Shown here one piece after another: positions 32,975 through 40,070 of a stretch of 54,043 nt of DNA. The position numbers were made by a program, and so were the translations under genes. The stretch's first letter is position 1, and the number at the start of each line of letters is the position of its first letter. Below the pieces are notes generated by a model. The model was given only the letters and a program-made list of their open reading frames with translations, had not been told where the DNA came from and ran no database searches. The stretch is from a virus: positions 1 through 54,043 of the IMG/VR virus record IMGVR_UViG_3300046836_000171. One strand, given 5' to 3'.

Positions 32975-34114
32975 TCAGTTCGCTCGGGGCGCCAACAATC
33001 CGTACCAATCCGGGTTATCAGACGTCGCGCAGAATGTCACGGCTAATGTCTCGCGTGCGGTCGCGCCGCCGAAGTCGGCGAAGCGCAGGATCACCGACTC
33101 GGTGGTGACATAGCTCAGCAGCTCGCGGAACCACTGAGCGTTGACGCCGAGCCCGATCGCCTCGCCGTCGTAGTCGATCGCCACGTCATCGATCGCCTCG
33201 CCGCCGTCCATGTTGGCGGCCCGGAAGCGCAGGGTTCCCGGCTCGACCGCCATCGCCACGCGGCCGGTTCGGGCGTCGCCCATGATCTGCGCGCGCCTGA
33301 CGGCGGTATCCAGCAGATCGACGTCCATCGTCAGTTCGGCGACGAACTCGCGCGGGATTACCCGGTCGTAGGCCGGGTAAGAGCCGTCTATGACCTTCGT
33401 CACCAAGGTTGCCTGCCCTATCCCCAGGACAGCCCGCTCAGGGGCCAGCTCGACGCTCACTTCGGCATCAGGGGCTACGTTGCTCAGCAGGCGCTCGATG
33501 GTGGCGGCCGACGCCGGGGATAGCATCGTGCCACGTTCCCACGCGAACCCCTCTGGAGCGGCCGCCTCGCAGTAGGTAAGGCGAAAGCCGTCCGTCGAGA
33601 CGACGCGGATCGTGTCGGGCGTCGGGGTGTGCAGATAGACGCTGCGCAGGTAGCCGCGCGCATCCTTGTCGGACGCCGCGGCGAACCCGCCGGCGACCAG
33701 CAGGCGATGCAGCACCCGCGCCTCGATCGTGAAGCTGGCGGCGGTGGCTTCGGCGCTCAGCACCGGGAAGTCGCTGGCCGGGAGCTGGGGCAGCGCGTAG
33801 CGCGAGCCGCCGCACATGACGCTGAGTCGCGTGTCGGCCTTGCTGAAGGCGAGTTCGCCGCCCTGGGGGCTGACGCCCACGATATCGCGCAGCTTGCCGA
33901 ACGCGACGGTGGTCGCGCCCTCGACGGCGATCTGCGCGTCGGCGACGGCGAAGGTGACGCACTGGTCAAGGTCCGTGACCGTCAGGCTCAAGAGCCCGTC
34001 GCGGGCGGTGATCAGCACGTTCTGGAGGATGGGGATCGTGGTCCGGCTGAGAACCGTCCCGTGCAGCGCCGTCATCGCGGCGGCCGCGCTCTTTTGCTCG
34101 ATGGTGAACTTCAT
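32975..34114 (-). CDS. dnaN: DNA polymerase III beta sliding clamp
   Basis: A 379-residue beta-clamp homologue of normal length. Marks are MKFTIEQKSAAAAMTALHG and TTIPILQNVLITA at the N-terminus, RGYLRSVYLHTPTPD with VVSTDGFRLTYCE in the middle domain, a VIDGSYPAYDRVIPRE box, and domain 3 ending in a WYGLLAPRAN tail. The clamp tethers polymerases to DNA. No polymerase, clamp loader, primase or helicase is recognisable in the window, so it likely works with host Pol III. It is close to the start of a long minus-strand operon. Confidence 0.93.
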   Translation of the reverse strand: MKFTIEQKSAAAAMTALHGTVLSRTTIPILQNVLITARDGLLSLTVTDLDQCVTFAVADAQIAVEGATTVAFGKLRDIVGVSPQGGELAFSKADTRLSVMCGGSRYALPQLPASDFPVLSAEATAASFTIEARVLHRLLVAGGFAAASDKDARGYLRSVYLHTPTPDTIRVVSTDGFRLTYCEAAAPEGFAWERGTMLSPASAATIERLLSNVAPDAEVSVELAPERAVLGIGQATLVTKVIDGSYPAYDRVIPREFVAELTMDVDLLDTAVRRAQIMGDARTGRVAMAVEPGTLRFRAANMDGGEAIDDVAIDYDGEAIGLGVNAQWFRELLSYVTTESVILRFADFGGATARETLAVTFCATSDNPDWYGLLAPRAN

Positions 34115-34118
34115 CTGG

Positions 34119-34304
34119 TCAGCCGATCGGCGCGCGGATCGGACGGATGCGGTTCAGCAGCGCGGGCGCCCAATACTTCGCCCAACTCAGCAGGTTCGCG
34201 TCGCGCTCGGGACCATCGGGCTCGGCCATGATCATGTCGAACTCGACGTAGCACTCGGCCTCATCGGCCGTGCGGAAGTCGATCGGTTGGGGGCCGCGGA
34301 CCAT
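34119..34304 (-). CDS. Small hypothetical protein
   Basis: A 61-residue acidic helical protein (DEAECYVEFDMIMAEPDG, then LLSWAKYWAPALLNRIRP). It ends 4 bp before the sliding clamp start and follows the first gene of the operon by 3 bp. No family is recognised. Confidence 0.6.
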   Translation of the reverse strand: MVRGPQPIDFRTADEAECYVEFDMIMAEPDGPERDANLLSWAKYWAPALLNRIRPIRAPIG

Positions 34305-34307
34305 CGC

Positions 34308-34541
34308 TCAACCCACCAGCGCCGGCGGCGTGGCCGCCTTCACTTCGGCGATATGCGCGGCGCAGGCGTCGCGCAGGCGCTCCAGCATGGTCAGCCGCGC
34401 CTCGCCGCTGAAGCCGACCAGCAGGCAGCTCAGCCCGCCGATCGTCAGGAACGAAAAGCCGGGGGCTGGAACGCTGAAGTTCAGGCTGGCGGGATCGTCG
34501 CCGACCCAAACCGTGATTTCGGTGCGCGGTGCGCTCATCAT
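34308..34541 (-). CDS. First gene of the early minus operon, unknown
   Basis: A 77-residue protein beginning MMSAPRTEITVWVGDD; the second ATG at 34538 is equally usable. It has a hydrophobic beta stretch (FSFLTIGGLSCLLVGFSG) and a helical C-terminus. AGGTAGGGA just upstream is part of shared leader copy D. The longer open frame upstream to 35021 is antisense to the methyltransferase and not credible. Confidence 0.65.
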   Translation of the reverse strand: MMSAPRTEITVWVGDDPASLNFSVPAPGFSFLTIGGLSCLLVGFSGEARLTMLERLRDACAAHIAEVKAATPPALVG

Positions 34542-34610
34542 GTTTTCCCTACCTCGCGCCGGCTTCCCGCCGACTCCCGATCTGTGCGCCGAGCCGCCCC
34601 GGCGTGTCAA
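34542..34610 (-). promoter_or_regulatory. Shared leader element, copy D (minus strand)
   Basis: Read on the minus strand: TTGACA (34610-34605), then 30 nt to a hairpin with arms 34574-34569 and 34563-34558 and loop GGGAA, then AGGTAGGGA and the ATG. The -35 to hairpin distance equals that in copies B and C. The -10 (CGCACA at the expected place) is poor, so this copy may be weak or need an activator. Confidence 0.62.
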
Positions 34611-34621
34611 CAGGCGTGACA
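34605..34621. promoter_or_regulatory. Small inverted repeat between divergent promoters
   Basis: TGTCA (34605-34609) and TGACA (34617-34621) are separated by 7 bp. The left arm overlaps the minus-strand -35. A plus-strand TTGACG follows at 34625. It could be an operator for both directions, but short repeats arise by chance. Confidence 0.3.
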
Positions 34622-34664
34622 TGGCTTGACGGTGGACGATTCCACGGCGCATGAGAGGGGCATG

Positions 34665-34694
34665 TTGCAGACGCCCCCGCCGCGATGCTATCTC
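34665..34694 (+). promoter_or_regulatory. Promoter candidate for the plus-strand block
   Basis: TTGCAG at 34665-34670 and a TATCTC box about 18 bp later with a TG two bases before it (extended -10). It would transcribe the methyltransferase operon. Another -35-like TTGACG lies at 34625 without a good partner. The call is by eye. Confidence 0.35.
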
Positions 34695-34815
34695 CCGACT
34701 CGGGTCGCCGGGCTCTTCCCGGCCGGCGCCACTCGCCGTCTCTTGGCGGTCTATGGTGACGGTCTTGTCCAGCGACCAAGCGGCCGCGCTTCTCCTACGG
34801 GGCGCGGCCGCCCGC

Positions 34816-35724
34816 ATGTCTGAACGCCCCCTCGCGATCGACCTGTTCACCGGCCTGCACGGCTGGGCCGAAGGACTGATCGCGGCCGGCTGGGACGTGA
34901 TCGGTTTCGACCTTGAGGACATGAGCAAGCTGCTCGGCGAGCCTAAGCCCAAGCATTTCTGGCTGGTGATCCAAGACGTGCTGACGCTGCACGGCGCGCA
35001 ACTCAAGGACGCGCAACTCATCGTCGGATCGTCGCCCTGCCAGGAGTTCAGCTATCGCGCGATGCCGTGGAAGCGGGCAAAGGCGCTCGGGCCTCCCGAA
35101 CTCGGCATGGCGCTCTTTCACGCGCAGTTCCGCATCCGCCAAGAGGCAAGCGAGGCGGCGGGACGTCCGATCCCGATTGTGGTCGAGAACGTGCGCGGCG
35201 CGATACCCTGGGTCGGCCGCTCGCGCGCCAACTTCGGGTCCTACTACCTTTGGGGCGACGTCGCGCCGCTGATGCCGATCGTTACCCAGCGAAAGACGAA
35301 CCATGACCGGCGAGACCCGAAACGAGACGAAGGCGGTAGTTGGTTCGCGCAGTCGCACAGCAAGGTAGTGTCGAACAATCCGGCCCGCGGTGAGGCGATC
35401 GGCGAAGGCCGCAAGCTCCCCGGCTTCCGCGACCCAGACTGTCCGACGCGGCAGGGGGGCCAGAAAGCCGCAGCCAAGGGATGGTTCAACGACTCGGGCG
35501 ACCCGGATCGCATGGCGATGAAGTCCAGCAAGTCCCCAGCCCGCAAAGCCGCCAGCGCCAAGATCGCCAAGATACCGTTCGCGCTCGCGTACTGGATCGG
35601 GCTGGCGCATCTGCCGGGCGGCTCCTCGCTTGCGGATCATCTGGACGCGACCGGGCTACGTTCGCGCTACCTCTTTCGCGAGGTCGGCCGCGACGATGAC
35701 GGCCAACTGAGCCTCTTCGGATGA
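34816..35724 (+). CDS. C5-cytosine DNA methyltransferase
   Basis: A 302-residue protein from ATG 34816; an ATG at 34753 would add 21 residues. Motif I is LAIDLFTGLHGWAEGL, motif IV is SSPCQEFSYR with the catalytic Cys near residue 75, and motif VI is VVENVRGAIPW. The middle, target-recognition part is Lys/Arg-rich, and the C-terminus (IPFALAYWIGLAHL) fits motif X. No partner endonuclease is adjacent, so it probably protects phage DNA against host restriction. Target unknown. It overlaps the next gene by ATGA. Confidence 0.87.
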   Translation: MSERPLAIDLFTGLHGWAEGLIAAGWDVIGFDLEDMSKLLGEPKPKHFWLVIQDVLTLHGAQLKDAQLIVGSSPCQEFSYRAMPWKRAKALGPPELGMALFHAQFRIRQEASEAAGRPIPIVVENVRGAIPWVGRSRANFGSYYLWGDVAPLMPIVTQRKTNHDRRDPKRDEGGSWFAQSHSKVVSNNPARGEAIGEGRKLPGFRDPDCPTRQGGQKAAAKGWFNDSGDPDRMAMKSSKSPARKAASAKIAKIPFALAYWIGLAHLPGGSSLADHLDATGLRSRYLFREVGRDDDGQLSLFG

Positions 35725-36170
35725 GCGCAGCACGCGCCTTCTCGCCCGCGCCAGCTCGGCGCGGGACCTACACTCGGCCGGAAGACCGGCTTCAGATGAA
35801 CGTGATCGAGTTCTGCCGGTTGGCGCTGAAGAAGCCTGACCGGGTGTGGTTCTGCCCCAACGGCGGAAACCTATCGAAAGCCCAGGCGGGCCGCTTCAAG
35901 GCGATGGGGCTGAGCCCCGGCGTCCACGATCTGCATTTCATCTGGCGCTCGGGCTCGCTCGGCCAGTTCCCGAACTTCGGGACGATCGAGCTGAAGGCCG
36001 GCAAGAACACGCTGACCGGCGAGCAAGAGACCTTCGGCCGCGACATGGCCGCCGTGGGCTGGCCGTGGGCTGAAGCCCGCACCGTCGAAGACGTCGAGCG
36101 CGCATTGCGCGCCTGGGGCGTTACGCTGCACGCCACGATTCTGCCGAGCGGAGTGATCCTGAAGCGATGA
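35721..36170 (+). CDS. VRR-NUC domain nuclease
   Basis: A 149-residue protein with the VRR-NUC arrangement: VWFCPNGGNLSKAQAGRFKA, GLSPGVHDLHFIW, then the catalytic IELKAGKNTLTGEQETFGRD and an AAVGWPWAEARTVEDV end. Such enzymes of the PD-(D/E)XK superfamily cut branched DNA and may resolve replication or recombination junctions. It is coupled by ATGA to genes on both sides. Confidence 0.87.
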   Translation: MSAARAFSPAPARRGTYTRPEDRLQMNVIEFCRLALKKPDRVWFCPNGGNLSKAQAGRFKAMGLSPGVHDLHFIWRSGSLGQFPNFGTIELKAGKNTLTGEQETFGRDMAAVGWPWAEARTVEDVERALRAWGVTLHATILPSGVILKR

Positions 36171-37000
36171 TATGGCCGGGCGTGAGCGAACCCCTGGAGG
36201 GCGCAAGGCTGCGCGTGCTGAGCCTGGGGGCCGGCGTGCAGTCTTCAACGCTGGCGCTCATGGCGGCGCGCGGCGAGGTCGGCCCGATGCCCGACTGCGC
36301 GATCTTCGCCGACACGCAATGGGAGCCGCAGGGCGTCTACGACTGGCTGGCGTGGCTGGAGGCGCAACTGCCGTTCCCGGTCTACCGCGTCACCAAGGGA
36401 TCGCTGCGTGAGACCCTGACCCGTTCCGGCGGGGAACGGACGCGATTCGCGTCCGTTCCCTTCTTCGCCGAGCGCGGCGGGATGGGGCGGCGGCAATGCA
36501 CGCGCGAGTTCAAGGTTGAGCCGATCGAGAAGAAGCTCCGTGAGCTGATCGGGCTGGCGCCGCGGCAGCGCGGACCCAAGACTCCGGTCATCGAGCAATG
36601 GCTAGGAATCTCGCTCGATGAAATCCAGCGCATGAAGGATAATCGCCGCGCCTTTATCAAGCACCGATGGCCGCTGATCGAGGCGCGGATGACGCGGGCG
36701 GACTGCCTGCGCTGGATAGATGAGCGTCAATATCCGACGCCGCCGAAGAGCGCTTGCATCGGCTGTCCCTTTCACACCGATGCGATGTGGCGCGACATGC
36801 GCGAGTCCGACCCTGAGAGCTGGTCCGATGCGATTGCGATCGACGCGGGGATTCGTGCGGAGGGACCGCGCAAGGGCTGGCGCGAGAACCAGTTCATGCA
36901 TCGCTCGCTGAAGCCGCTCGCTGAAGCGCCGATCGAAGACCCGAACGAGGGACAGATGAGCCTATTCGATGGCGAGTGCGAAGGAATGTGCGGCGTATGA
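36167..37000 (+). CDS. PAPS-reductase-like PP-loop ATP pyrophosphatase
   Basis: A 277-residue protein. The PP-loop is SLGAGVQSSTLAL at about residues 19-31, followed by PDCAIFADTQWEP. Conserved cysteines occur in RRQCTREFKVEP and SACIGCPFHTD, plausible for a metal or iron-sulfur site. This phage family is often labelled phosphoadenosine phosphosulfate reductase, but enzymes of this fold also modify nucleic acid bases. Its place between a methyltransferase, a nuclease and replication-like genes favours a nucleic-acid role. That is inference. Confidence 0.82.
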   Translation: MIWPGVSEPLEGARLRVLSLGAGVQSSTLALMAARGEVGPMPDCAIFADTQWEPQGVYDWLAWLEAQLPFPVYRVTKGSLRETLTRSGGERTRFASVPFFAERGGMGRRQCTREFKVEPIEKKLRELIGLAPRQRGPKTPVIEQWLGISLDEIQRMKDNRRAFIKHRWPLIEARMTRADCLRWIDERQYPTPPKSACIGCPFHTDAMWRDMRESDPESWSDAIAIDAGIRAEGPRKGWRENQFMHRSLKPLAEAPIEDPNEGQMSLFDGECEGMCGV

Positions 37001-37290
37001 CCGAAATCCCCGAGACCGTCCGGCGCGTGATCGAGCGCGTCGCCCAGCGGTGCGAGGTCGAGCCCGCGACCGTGCTGAAGCCGCACCGCCGGGTCGCCGG
37101 CGAGGTCCGCGCCCGCTCGATCGCCATGCAGGCGGTGGCCGAGCTGACCGTGGACGGCAAGCCCCGCTATGGGCTCGACCAGATCGCCCGGTGGTTCGGT
37201 GTGTCAAGAAACCGCCTTCACGCCTACCGCACGCGGGCGGAAGGATACCAGCCGCGGCGGGTCCACAAGAACTTGAGCGCCGGGGCCTAG
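36997..37290 (+). CDS. DnaA-domain-IV-like miniprotein 1
   Basis: A 97-residue protein. EPATVLKPHRRVAGEVRARSIAMQAV followed by YGLDQIARWFGVSRNRLHAYRTRA resembles the C-terminal DNA-binding domain of DnaA: a basic helix, then a helix-turn-helix whose second helix would read the DNA. There is no AAA+ part. The ATG forms an ATGA overlap with the PP-loop gene. It may bind DnaA-box-like sites to steer replication or regulate genes. Confidence 0.68.
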   Translation: MTEIPETVRRVIERVAQRCEVEPATVLKPHRRVAGEVRARSIAMQAVAELTVDGKPRYGLDQIARWFGVSRNRLHAYRTRAEGYQPRRVHKNLSAGA

Positions 37291-37318
37291 ACGGCGCGAA
37301 ACGTGGCCGTAATGTGAA

Positions 37319-37351
37319 GAGCCCCGCGACGTCGCAAGCGCCGCGGGGCTC
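37319..37351 (+). promoter_or_regulatory. 10-bp perfect hairpin between the DnaA-like genes
   Basis: GAGCCCCGCG (37319-37328) pairs with CGCGGGGCTC (37342-37351) around a 13-nt loop. No T-run follows. It fills the 100-bp gap between the two DnaA-like genes. A processing site, attenuator or protein-binding site is possible. Confidence 0.7.
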
Positions 37352-37390
37352 GGGATCAGCGCTTCTACCGGGGAAAGGGCGTCAGCGCAG

Positions 37391-37735
37391 ATGGAAGACC
37401 TACATTTAGCGGTTCAGATCGAGTCCGCCAACTACAGCTTGGGTTGGGGGCTCAACCCTCCACAGGCTCGGATCGTTCCGATCGGCTGGCGGCAGATAAT
37501 CCAGGCGGTTGCCGACAAGCACCGGATCACCGTCGCCGACCTGACGGGTCAAAGCCTCATCTGGCCGCACACCCGTCCCAGGTTCGAAGCCTGCTACGAT
37601 CTGGCGCGGCTGACCACGTTCAGCCTTCCGCAGATCGGCGCGCGCCTGGGCGGCCGCGACCACACCACCATCCTCAACGGCATCCGCCGACACTGTGAGC
37701 TGAACGGTCTCCCCCACCCTCGCCCCCGCGCGTGA
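37391..37735 (+). CDS. DnaA-domain-IV-like miniprotein 2
   Basis: A 114-residue protein that matches DnaA domain IV better than its neighbour: WRQIIQAVADKHRITVADLTGQS, RPRFEACYDLARLTTFSLPQ, then GARLGGRDHTTILNGIRRH. The last stretch is the DnaA signature in which GGRDHTT contacts the DnaA box. No AAA+ ATPase domain is present. A role in origin recognition or competition with host DnaA is likely but unproven. Confidence 0.83.
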   Translation: MEDLHLAVQIESANYSLGWGLNPPQARIVPIGWRQIIQAVADKHRITVADLTGQSLIWPHTRPRFEACYDLARLTTFSLPQIGARLGGRDHTTILNGIRRHCELNGLPHPRPRA

Positions 37736-37739
37736 GGGG

Positions 37740-38354
37740 GTGGCGGGACCGGAAGACGTCAAAGCGTGGATGCCCGTTTTCGTCGGCGATTGGGACGCCG
37801 ACACCGCGGACCTGACATGCGAGGAAGACGGCGCTTACTGGCGACTCGTCCGCCACTACTGGCGCCGTGGCGCGCCGCCTGACGACGATCACCGCTTGGC
37901 CCGGATCGTCGGTGTCTCGCCGACCCGCTGGCGCTCGATGCGCCCGGCGCTGACCGTCTTCTTCGTGATCGCCCTGGGCGTCTGGACCCACAAGCGCGTC
38001 GAGCGCGAGCTGGTCGATGCGGTCTCCAGAAAGAGGGCTTACGTCGAGCGCGCGGCCAAGGGCGGCCGGGCCAAGGCGGCGAAAAAGGCTGCTTCAAGCA
38101 CCACTCAAGCGCTGCTTGAAGGTGTGCTTAAACCCTGCACATCACCATCACCATCACCTGAAGGGAATAACGGTCCTTCGGACAACGTTATTCCCCTTCA
38201 GGGCGCGAGCGCGGATTCGCTGCCGGTGGGCGATCCGCGTCGCGCCCAGGCGGAAGCCGCTGAGGCGGCGATGACGCCTGAAGAGAAGGCGACGATGCAG
38301 GCCGAGCTGCGCGCGCTCGCCGCCACGATGAAGACCAAGAGGATGCCCGAATGA
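37740..38354 (+). CDS. DUF1376 replication-associated protein
   Basis: A 204-residue protein from GTG. Residues about 9-85 fit DUF1376 (WMPVFVGDWDADTADLTCEEDGAYWRL is the hallmark region, read in part here), with RHYWRRGAPPDDDHRLARI after it. This domain is common in phage and plasmid replication regions and resembles the winged helix of initiators. The C-terminus is Ala/Glu-rich. A repeated CATCAC stretch encodes Ser-Pro repeats near residue 137. It overlaps the next gene by ATGA. Confidence 0.83.
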   Translation: MAGPEDVKAWMPVFVGDWDADTADLTCEEDGAYWRLVRHYWRRGAPPDDDHRLARIVGVSPTRWRSMRPALTVFFVIALGVWTHKRVERELVDAVSRKRAYVERAAKGGRAKAAKKAASSTTQALLEGVLKPCTSPSPSPEGNNGPSDNVIPLQGASADSLPVGDPRRAQAEAAEAAMTPEEKATMQAELRALAATMKTKRMPE

Positions 38355-38941
38355 GCGCGGCCGAAGCGATCGAGCCCCACGCCTTCGCGCCGCTCCCGGC
38401 CGGACCCTTCGGCGTGATCCTCGCCGATCCGCCGTGGCGCTTCATGTCCTACAGCGGCCCGACGATCCCGAGCCGCCGGCCCGATCGGCTCTACGAGTCC
38501 GTGAGCCTCGCCGATCTGAAGCGCCTGCCCGTCGCCGACGTCGCAGCTCGCGACTGCGCGCTCTACGTCTGGACGTTCGGCCCGCACCTTGCGCAAACGC
38601 TGGAGCTGGGCGCTGCCTGGGGCTTCAAGTTCAAGACCGACGTTCATTGGTGGGTGAAGACCCGCCGAGGCGGCTGGCCGGTCCCAGGGCTCGGCCACTG
38701 GTCGCGCAAGCAAGGCGAGCAAGTGTGGCTGTTCACCCGCGGCCACCCGAAGCGGCTCAGCGGCGGCGTCGAACAGATCATCTACGCCATGCGCGGCGCC
38801 CACAGCGAGAAGCCGCCCGAGCTGTATGACCGGATCGAGGCGATGGTCGCCGGCCCCAGGCTGGAGCTGTTCGCTCGCCAGCGCCGGGCCGGCTGGACGG
38901 CATGGGGCGACCAGATCGAAGAGGGGGGGCTGAGCCTATGA
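38351..38941 (+). CDS. MT-A70 family adenine methyltransferase
   Basis: A 196-residue protein. The catalytic DPPW is in GVILADPPWRFMSY near residue 26, and the SAM-binding end is in PELYDRIEAMVAGPRLELFAR. KTDVHWWVKTRRGGW and EQVWLFTRGHPKR are typical of phage MT-A70 N6-adenine methyltransferases. It is the second methyltransferase in this operon and would mark phage DNA, or regulate packaging or expression. Target unknown. Confidence 0.88.
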   Translation: MSAAEAIEPHAFAPLPAGPFGVILADPPWRFMSYSGPTIPSRRPDRLYESVSLADLKRLPVADVAARDCALYVWTFGPHLAQTLELGAAWGFKFKTDVHWWVKTRRGGWPVPGLGHWSRKQGEQVWLFTRGHPKRLSGGVEQIIYAMRGAHSEKPPELYDRIEAMVAGPRLELFARQRRAGWTAWGDQIEEGGLSL

Positions 38942-39309
38942 CCTTCAGGTTCACCGAAGACGACAAGCGCCGCTTCATGTCCTACGTGATGAAGCACCCG
39001 TGCGGCTGCTGGATTTGGATCGGCGGTCGATCGCGCGGGAAGGGCAACAAGACCTGGTACGGGTCCTTCTGGATCGATGGCCGCACCCGGCGCGCCCACA
39101 TTGTCGCCGCGGTGATGTTCGGCAAGGGCCACGTCCCCGGTCATCACGAAGACCACCTTTGCAACTTCACGCTCTGCGTCGCGCCCGATCACGTCGAGAC
39201 CGTGACCCAGGCGGTCAACCAGCAGCGCAAGATGGAGCGCCAGCGCGAGCGCGCCGCCTTCATCGCCTCAGCCCTCCAGCACGCCATCAACCTAGGGAAC
39301 CTCCAATGA
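38938..39309 (+). CDS. HNH endonuclease
   Basis: A 123-residue protein of the HNH_3 type. CWIWIGGRSRGKGNKTWYGS leads to RAHIVAAVMFGKGHVPGHHE, then DHLCNFTLCVAPDHVETVTQ with the final Asn in AVNQQRK. HNH enzymes next to terminase genes assist packaging in HK97-like phages; this one is two genes before the small terminase, so that role is plausible. A homing enzyme is the alternative. The ATG overlaps the methyltransferase stop. Confidence 0.87.
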   Translation: MTFRFTEDDKRRFMSYVMKHPCGCWIWIGGRSRGKGNKTWYGSFWIDGRTRRAHIVAAVMFGKGHVPGHHEDHLCNFTLCVAPDHVETVTQAVNQQRKMERQRERAAFIASALQHAINLGNLQ

Positions 39310-40061
39310 GCGACCAGACCACCATCGCCACGATCATCCGAGCGCTCGTCTCGGTGCGCCAGCGGATCGGGCCGCACGCCCAAGCCGACTACGCCCTAGG
39401 GCTGCTGGTCGAAGACCTGAAGGAGGCGCAGACACCCGCGCACCTGAAGGCGGACGGGGGCCACGAAGCGCGCCGAGCGCAGGCGCTTGGACCCGCTCCC
39501 GATCCTGCACCGCCAGCCGGCATGGACCCAGCGCCCGCTGGCGTCGCCGAGAATGGCGCGGTCTTCGGCCACTACCACTTGCCGCTGCCGCTGTGCGTCG
39601 AGCGGCTACCGACGCGGGCTCGCACGCTACTGGTCGAGTTCGATGAGGCGGTGGACGGCGACGACGTTCGCGCCCTGTGGGCGCTGCTGGCCGCATGCCT
39701 GCCGATCCCGATGCCGATGGAAAGCCAAGCCCAGGCGACGCGGATGACCAACGCGGGACTCGAGCCTGATCGCTTCGCGCCCCGCCCGGCCGCAGCGCTC
39801 GATGAAGCCTTCCGTCGCGCGTCTGAAGCGGCTGCGGACTACACCGAGCTGAACACCGGCGCGCCCCGCGTCGAGGTCCCGGCCGCTATAGCGCGCATGG
39901 CCGTAGCCCTGACGCGCTGCGCCGGCCAGTTCGAACACTACGCCGAGCTGGAGCGCGCCAAGGGGACCGAAGACGGGAACTTCAAGGCCGACGCCAATCT
40001 TGCGATGGCGCGGGAGTGTCGGGTGGCGCTCGGGGTTGAGCCCGAACGGCCCGCGCTCTAG
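39306..40061 (+). CDS. Hypothetical protein before the terminase
   Basis: A 251-residue protein. Residues 1-40 are helical (TTIATIIRALVSVRQRIGPH), about 55-90 are Pro/Ala-rich, and the remainder is helical (LLVEFDEAVDGDDVRALWAL, AAIARMAVALTRCAGQFEHY). It starts in an ATGA overlap with HNH. No family is recognised. Just after its stop comes a promoter-like TTGAGC-17 bp-TAGCTT pair whose -35 lies inside this gene. Confidence 0.63.
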   Translation: MSDQTTIATIIRALVSVRQRIGPHAQADYALGLLVEDLKEAQTPAHLKADGGHEARRAQALGPAPDPAPPAGMDPAPAGVAENGAVFGHYHLPLPLCVERLPTRARTLLVEFDEAVDGDDVRALWALLAACLPIPMPMESQAQATRMTNAGLEPDRFAPRPAAALDEAFRRASEAAADYTELNTGAPRVEVPAAIARMAVALTRCAGQFEHYAELERAKGTEDGNFKADANLAMARECRVALGVEPERPAL

Positions 40062-40064
40062 CTT
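40036..40064 (+). promoter_or_regulatory. Late promoter candidate before the terminase
   Basis: TTGAGC (40036-40041), 17 bp and TAGCTT (40059-40064), which stands six bases before the ATG at 40071. The message could therefore be nearly leaderless. The TAGCTTCGCC stretch recurs before 51185. Confidence 0.4.
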
Positions 40065-40070
40065 CGCCAC

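Noticed and set aside
37590-37605. GGTTCGAAGCC, reminiscent of a tRNA T-loop.
   Set aside because: It lies inside the DnaA-like coding frame, and no acceptor or anticodon arms can be drawn around it. No tRNA was found elsewhere by eye.
38137-38160. CATCAC repeats that look like a His-tag or a simple repeat array.
   Set aside because: In frame they encode Ser-Pro repeats in the linker of the DUF1376 protein. They are too short to be a regulatory or CRISPR repeat.
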